Positions 60,245-64,000 of a stretch of DNA of 64,000 bases are shown here, one piece after another; the stretch's first letter is position 1; every line of letters begins with the position of its first letter. The stretch is from G963678445 sp963678445. Lineage in GTDB: Bacteria > Hydrogenedentota > Hydrogenedentia > Hydrogenedentales > G963678445. The stretch spans positions 3,100,001 through 3,164,000 of the forward strand of contig OY782877.1 of NCBI GenBank assembly GCA_963678445.1, given 5' to 3'. Position numbers and translations under genes: made by a program. The notes below the pieces were generated by a model, which was not told where the DNA came from, did not search any database, and saw only the letters and a program-made list of their open reading frames with translations.

Positions 60245-61645
60245 ATGGCCATAGCAGGCGTGGAAAATGGACGTAAGGTGCTGCATTTGGATCAGATTGA
60301 AGCGCTGTTGTTATCATCTGAGCAGGATGCGGGGCATGTTCGTGCCATTTTAGCGCGGGCGCAGGCTTTAGAGTCGCTGTCGGTTGAGGAGGTGGCGGCA
60401 TTGCTTCATGTGCAGGATGCGGCGCTTTGGGAGGAGATTTTTGATGCTGCGATGCGTGTGCAGGAGCAGATATATGGTAAACGTCTGGTGGTGGCGGCGC
60501 CGCTTTATATGGCGCATTTTTCGCCAGAGGCATCGGCGTGTCGTATTTCTGATCGTAAGCCGGTGGGGATGCAGCGTAGCATTTTGTCGTTGAGCGAGAT
60601 TGAAACCGAGGCGAAGACGCTTATCAAGCAGGGGCATAAGCGGGTATTGCTGGTAATGGGGGCGGCGTATGGCCAGGTCGGAGTGGGATATGTAAGGCGG
60701 TGTGTGGATGCTGTGTATGCGGCACGCTATGAGGCGCGTTCGTTGCAGGAGGTGGCGGTACATGCTCCGGCCCTATCTATGCCGGAATTGTTGGCGTTGC
60801 AACAGCATGAGATTGGCGCGTACCAGTTTTTTCAGGAGACGTATCATCCGCAAACGCATGCCGCTTTGCACCGTGGTGATGCGGCGTATACCTATGATTG
60901 GTGCACGTCGGTTTTTGAGCGCGCTGCGCAGGCGAATATTCATACGTTGGGCGCGGGGCTGTTGTTGGGATTATACGATTGGCGTTTTGATTTGCTGGCG
61001 TTGTTGCAGCATGAACAGCATCTGCAGCAGCGTTTGGGGTATGGATTTCATACGGTTACGTTGCCTCGTCTGGAGGCATTGATGCAGGCTCCTCTCCAAA
61101 CCTCCTCCCAATGGGCGGTTAGTGATGAGGTGTTTGAAAAAATAGTGGCCGTGCTGCGTTTGGCAGCTCCTCATATGGGAATCGTTATGTCGACACGGGA
61201 AACGCCGGAATTGCGCCGTCGTTTATTCCGTTTTGGGATTTCGCATCTTTCTACAGGAAGTCAGGCTTCTTCGGGCGGCTATGGGCATCGGGAAACCTAT
61301 GCCGGGCGTTCTTTTTCAATGGGGGACTACCGCTCGTTGGATGATATTGTCCGTGAATTGGTTTCGTTGGGCTATGCCCCTTCTTTTTGTACCCGTTGTT
61401 ATCGCATAGAGCGGGAAAAAGGAGAGCGTATGGAGCATGCCCGCTTAGGTTGTGAGTCAACGCAGCATTGTGCCGTTAATGCGTTGAGCACGCTGGCGGG
61501 ATTTTTGACGAAACATGCAACGCCCACCACGCGCAAGGTAGGTCAGCGTGCCCTGCTGCAAATGGTCGCTGAGATGCCTGCAGAGCAGCAGGCCGTGCTG
61601 CAATCGGTGGTGAACGGCCTTGAGATGCCTGAGCACGTCGGCTAG
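60245..61645 (+). CDS. HydG/ThiH-like protein lacking the radical-SAM cysteine motif
   Basis: The 466-residue body matches the HydG pattern closely: KRLVVAAPLYMAHF, a GHKRVLLVMG strand, GAYQFFQETYHPQTH, HTLGAGLLLGLYDWRFDLLAL, FHTVTLPRLEA, GIVMSTRETPELR, STGSQASSGGY and APSFCTRCYR. True HydG makes CO and cyanide ligands from tyrosine and binds its SAM cluster through CX3CX2C just after APLY. Here that stretch reads HFSPEASACRISDR (residues 91-104): the first two Cys are Ser and only Cys99 remains. The other two frames offer no hidden motif, so a frameshift is unlikely. The C-terminal cluster site persists as Cys382-x2-Cys385 with Cys409 (x23, one more than the usual x22). GAGGAAAAGG precedes ATG 60245. 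No hydrogenase genes are nearby. A non-SAM scaffold or regulator is inferred. Confidence 0.8.
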   Translation: MAIAGVENGRKVLHLDQIEALLLSSEQDAGHVRAILARAQALESLSVEEVAALLHVQDAALWEEIFDAAMRVQEQIYGKRLVVAAPLYMAHFSPEASACRISDRKPVGMQRSILSLSEIETEAKTLIKQGHKRVLLVMGAAYGQVGVGYVRRCVDAVYAARYEARSLQEVAVHAPALSMPELLALQQHEIGAYQFFQETYHPQTHAALHRGDAAYTYDWCTSVFERAAQANIHTLGAGLLLGLYDWRFDLLALLQHEQHLQQRLGYGFHTVTLPRLEALMQAPLQTSSQWAVSDEVFEKIVAVLRLAAPHMGIVMSTRETPELRRRLFRFGISHLSTGSQASSGGYGHRETYAGRSFSMGDYRSLDDIVRELVSLGYAPSFCTRCYRIEREKGERMEHARLGCESTQHCAVNALSTLAGFLTKHATPTTRKVGQRALLQMVAEMPAEQQAVLQSVVNGLEMPEHVG

Positions 61646-61691
61646 CTTTTTTTTGCGTTTAATGTAAAAAATGCGTGCGTGTCCATTCTCC

Positions 61692-61720
61692 TTTTTATAG
61701 TCTTGGGAATGTGCTATACT
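61692..61720 (+). promoter_or_regulatory. Extended -10 promoter candidate upstream of murC
   Basis: TGC-TATACT (61712-61720) is an extended -10 with a poor -35 (TTTTTA). It lies about 350 bases upstream of murC, so the transcript leader would include repeat copy F. Confidence 0.38.
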
Positions 61721-61822
61721 CAAATTACATACCATATATAGTGTTTTTGGCGTTTTTGGGAACGAAATAGTGGTGTTGAGGATGATATGTATGCAAGAGG
61801 ATGCTAGTGGTGTTGGCATGTC

Positions 61823-61978
61823 TTTTGGCGACTGAAATCACACAAGCTGTCCTGAAGAATTTGGTACTGACACTTTAAAAGCGGTCATAAAAATGAAACA
61901 TTTGTTTCGGTCAGGGATGGTAAGGGCCATATTTCCTGGGTGTGGCCCTGCCACTTTGTGCTCGCTGGATCACTTTAG
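61823..61978 (+). repeat. Dispersed intergenic repeat, composite copy F
   Basis: A decayed 5' portion (GGCGACTGAAATCACACAAG) precedes a second, better 5' body (GCGGTCATAAAAATGAAAC, CGGTCAGGGATGGTAAGG). Next come GTGGC-CCT-GCCAC and the terminal hairpin GTGCTC-GCTG-GATCAC with TTTAG. The last stem has one mismatch. Confidence 0.72.
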
Positions 61979-62071
61979 ATCGTTATGGTGCTCGGAAAGA
62001 GTGCGGATCATTACAGTATTGCAAGTAGCGCTGGTCACAAGGCCAGATTTAAATAGCACGAGGAGGATGCG

Positions 62072-63505
62072 GTGTACGGGGTAAAGCGGAAGGTACATTT
62101 TGTAGGGGTTGGCGGTATTGGGATGAGTGGTTTGGCGGAAATCCTGCTCAATTTGGGGTATGAGGTTTCCGGCTCGGATTTACAAGCATCGGATATAACG
62201 CGTCGTTTGGCTGCGTATGGCTTGCAATTTTATGAGGGACACGCCGCGAAGCATGTGGGGGAGGCGGCGATTGTGGTGATTTCAGCAGCGGTGCCGGAGG
62301 AGAATGAGGAGGTGCAGGCGGCGCGGCGACGCGGGATCCCCGTGATTCATCGTAGTGATTTGTTGGCGGATCTGATGCGGCTAAAGCCACATGCAGTGGC
62401 GGTGGGGGGTACGCATGGGAAAACGACAACGACGTCAATGATTAGTGCGTTTTTGGACTTGGCGAATATCGGAGCGACAAGTATTATTGGCGGTATCCTG
62501 CATCGCAGTGGTACGAATGCGCGTTGGGGCACGGGGGATTATCTGGTGGCGGAGGCGGATGAGCATGATGGTTCGTTTTTACGATTGCATCCGACGGTGG
62601 CGGTGGTGACGAATATAGATGCGGAGCATTTGGAGTATTACGGTACGATAGATCGTATCCAGCAAGCCTTTGTAGATTTTTGTAATGGGGTGCCGTTTTA
62701 TGGCTATTCCATCGTATGTGCGGATGATCCCAATACGCGGGCAATATTGGAGCAGGTGGAGAGTGTCTGTCTGACGTATGGCCTGGAGTTTGGCGCGTCG
62801 TTGCAGGGGGTGAATGTGGAGTTGGCCGCTTTTGATGAGACGAAATCGAAGGCGGAGCAGTTGGCAGCGTTACACACGCGTTTTGAGGTGATTTGTAATG
62901 ATGCACGGCTATGTCCCACGGGGTCGTTGGGCAAGATAGAGATCAATGCGGTGGGATTGCACAATGTGCGTAATGCGTTGGCGGCGTGTGCAGTGGGGCT
63001 GTGTCTCGGTATGCGTTTTGGGGTAATTGCGGAGGGCTTGAAACTCTTTGATGGCGTGCGGCGGCGTCTGCAAGTCTGTGGTGAGTGCGAGGGTGTGGTG
63101 GTGGTGGAGGATTATGCGCATCATCCTACCGAGATTCAAAGCACGTTGGAGGCGGTACGTTGGGTAGCGCCGGAGCGTTTGATAGTCGTGTTTCAACCGC
63201 ATTTGTACAGTCGTACGAAGTTTTTCTATAAAGAGTTCGCAGCTGTCTTGTCGAAGGCGGACAGGGCGATTGTGACGGATATCTATCCGTCGCGCGAGGC
63301 GCCGATGCCGGGGGTGGATGCGAGTATGATTGTGGATGAGGCGAGGGAGCAGGGGGCGACGCAGGTAGAGTTGATTAAGGATATGAATAGCCTTCCGGCT
63401 CGCTTGGCGCCGGATTTGCAGGCAGGAGATATGGTGTTGGTGCTGGGCGCGGGGAATATTAATCAGGTAGGGGCAGCATTGCTTGGGGCCTTGGAGAGGC
63501 GGTAA
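62072..63505 (+). CDS. murC: MurC, UDP-N-acetylmuramate-L-alanine ligase
   Basis: MurC adds L-Ala to UDP-MurNAc in the cytoplasm, the first peptide step of peptidoglycan. It shows the N-terminal Rossmann loop VGVGGIGMSGLAEIL, the ATP loop GGTHGKTTTTSM near 110, EADEHDGSFL near 160, the central NIDAEHLEYYG and C-terminal VVEDYAHHPTEIQSTLEAV and VVFQPHLYSRTKFF. The length of 477 is normal. GTG 62072 follows AGGAGG by 5 bases. Its stop shares a base with the ftsQ start, so the two are coupled. murB, often between murC and ftsQ, is absent at this point. Confidence 0.96.
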   Translation: MYGVKRKVHFVGVGGIGMSGLAEILLNLGYEVSGSDLQASDITRRLAAYGLQFYEGHAAKHVGEAAIVVISAAVPEENEEVQAARRRGIPVIHRSDLLADLMRLKPHAVAVGGTHGKTTTTSMISAFLDLANIGATSIIGGILHRSGTNARWGTGDYLVAEADEHDGSFLRLHPTVAVVTNIDAEHLEYYGTIDRIQQAFVDFCNGVPFYGYSIVCADDPNTRAILEQVESVCLTYGLEFGASLQGVNVELAAFDETKSKAEQLAALHTRFEVICNDARLCPTGSLGKIEINAVGLHNVRNALAACAVGLCLGMRFGVIAEGLKLFDGVRRRLQVCGECEGVVVVEDYAHHPTEIQSTLEAVRWVAPERLIVVFQPHLYSRTKFFYKEFAAVLSKADRAIVTDIYPSREAPMPGVDASMIVDEAREQGATQVELIKDMNSLPARLAPDLQAGDMVLVLGAGNINQVGAALLGALERR

Positions 63506-64000
63506 TGGCTCGTACACAGAAAAAGACGGCAAAAAAAGCACCGTCGAAACGTCCGGTGGTGCGTACGCGTGCTCGACCGAAAGAGCGGCGAAATTTTTCG
63601 TATTTTTTCTTGTGCCTGTTTGTCGTGGCGGTGCTGGTAGGGGGAGCCGCCTACGGTGGCTATCACTTCAACCGTTATGTGCGGGAATCGGAACGTTTTC
63701 TGGTGAAGCATGTGCGGGTAGAGGGGGCGAATGTCTTGCGTGAGGAGGGGGTGTTGGCGGTGGCTGCGGTGACGAGCACGGACAATGTATGGTTGTTGGA
63801 TGTGCCACGTATTGAGGAACGTATCGCGGCGATTCCGTATGTGCGATGTTGTCGGGTGCTTCGGATTTATCCGGATACGGTCGTGATTCGTTTGACGGAA
63901 CGGGTAGCGTATGCGGTATTGCATGCGAATAACCATTGTTATGAGGTGGATGATGAGGGGGTGGTTTTGCGTGAGGTGAATGCATTGGCGCCTACCTCGC
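63505..64000 (+). CDS. ftsQ: FtsQ, divisome protein (truncated by window end)
   Basis: This frame starts at ATG 63505 within the murC stop (TAATG) and is open to the window edge, giving 165 residues. A very basic N-terminus (TQKKTAKKAPSKRP) precedes a single membrane helix near 35-55 (FFLCLFVVAVLVGGAAYGG). A POTRA domain follows: VKHVRVEGANVLREEGVL, then VWLLDVPRIEERIAAIPYVRCCRVLRIYPDTVVI in overlapping segments, ending LTERVAYAVL. This order is that of FtsQ/DivIB, the bitopic protein that links FtsB-FtsL to the divisome. Position directly after murC in a mur-fts cluster supports it. Confidence 0.9.
   Translation, partial: MARTQKKTAKKAPSKRPVVRTRARPKERRNFSYFFLCLFVVAVLVGGAAYGGYHFNRYVRESERFLVKHVRVEGANVLREEGVLAVAAVTSTDNVWLLDVPRIEERIAAIPYVRCCRVLRIYPDTVVIRLTERVAYAVLHANNHCYEVDDEGVVLREVNALAPTS

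Larger units (their letters stand above)
61646..62071 (+). other. Intergenic region before murC
   Basis: This 426-base gap contains a T8 run directly after the HydG-like stop, an extended -10 promoter candidate (61692-61720) and a composite dispersed repeat (copy F). No gene is supportable; a 17-codon frame near 61780 follows a GAGG but is too short to judge. Confidence 0.5.

Overview
The window comes from the chromosome of an LPS-bearing diderm bacterium. WaaA, a secretin and lipoproteins point to an outer membrane, while RNase Y, YmdB and a canonical SMC argue against an ordinary enteric-type proteobacterium. The pseudopilin-rich secretion locus, exosortase and very large secreted proteins suggest an uncultured PVC- or FCB-adjacent lineage (for example Hydrogenedentes- or Lentisphaerae-like). 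That placement is inference; no rRNA gene is present.

Bases 1-36,030 are one long plus-strand locus for a hybrid type II secretion / type IV pilus machine. In order it holds a GspJ-like and a GspK pseudopilin, GspL- and GspM-like platform proteins, a PilB/GspE ATPase, PilT, a second GspE ATPase, GspF/PilC, and GspG-, GspH-, GspI- and a long GspJ-like pseudopilin. Next come a giant 2,725-residue GspK/PilX-like protein containing a lamin-tail domain, a 1,465-residue secreted beta-helix protein and a PEGA/FGE-like lipoprotein. The locus ends with a PilM-PilN fusion, PilO-like and PilP-like proteins and a secretin with a Gly/Ser repeat insert. Two platform sets and three ATPases appear to share one GspF and one secretin. 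Most internal terminators are GC-rich hairpins without a strong U-tract.

Bases 36,645-41,000 hold waaA followed by a sugar or glycerol-phosphate-type ABC importer (two permeases and a lipoprotein binding protein, no ATPase). On the minus strand lie a long exosortase-family protein and a small basic protein. recG follows, then tRNA-Cys and tRNA-Leu. Bases 45,900-51,960 are a complete type I restriction-modification locus (hsdR, hsdM, hsdS) between tRNA-Leu and a minus-strand tRNA-Lys. Bases 52,758-64,000 hold rny, ymdB, smc, a glycosyltransferase, a HydG-like protein that has lost its radical-SAM cysteines, murC and a truncated ftsQ.

The most novel signals are two. First, a dispersed intergenic repeat of about 105-120 bp, present in at least six loci in both orientations, ends in a hairpin showing compensatory base changes, and one copy supplies the recG stop codon. 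Second, the HydG-like protein keeps the HydG/ThiH-type body and C-terminal cysteines but not the CX3CX2C cluster motif. The giant pilin-like gene, with a mosaic of codon styles and a lamin-tail domain split by an insert, comes next.
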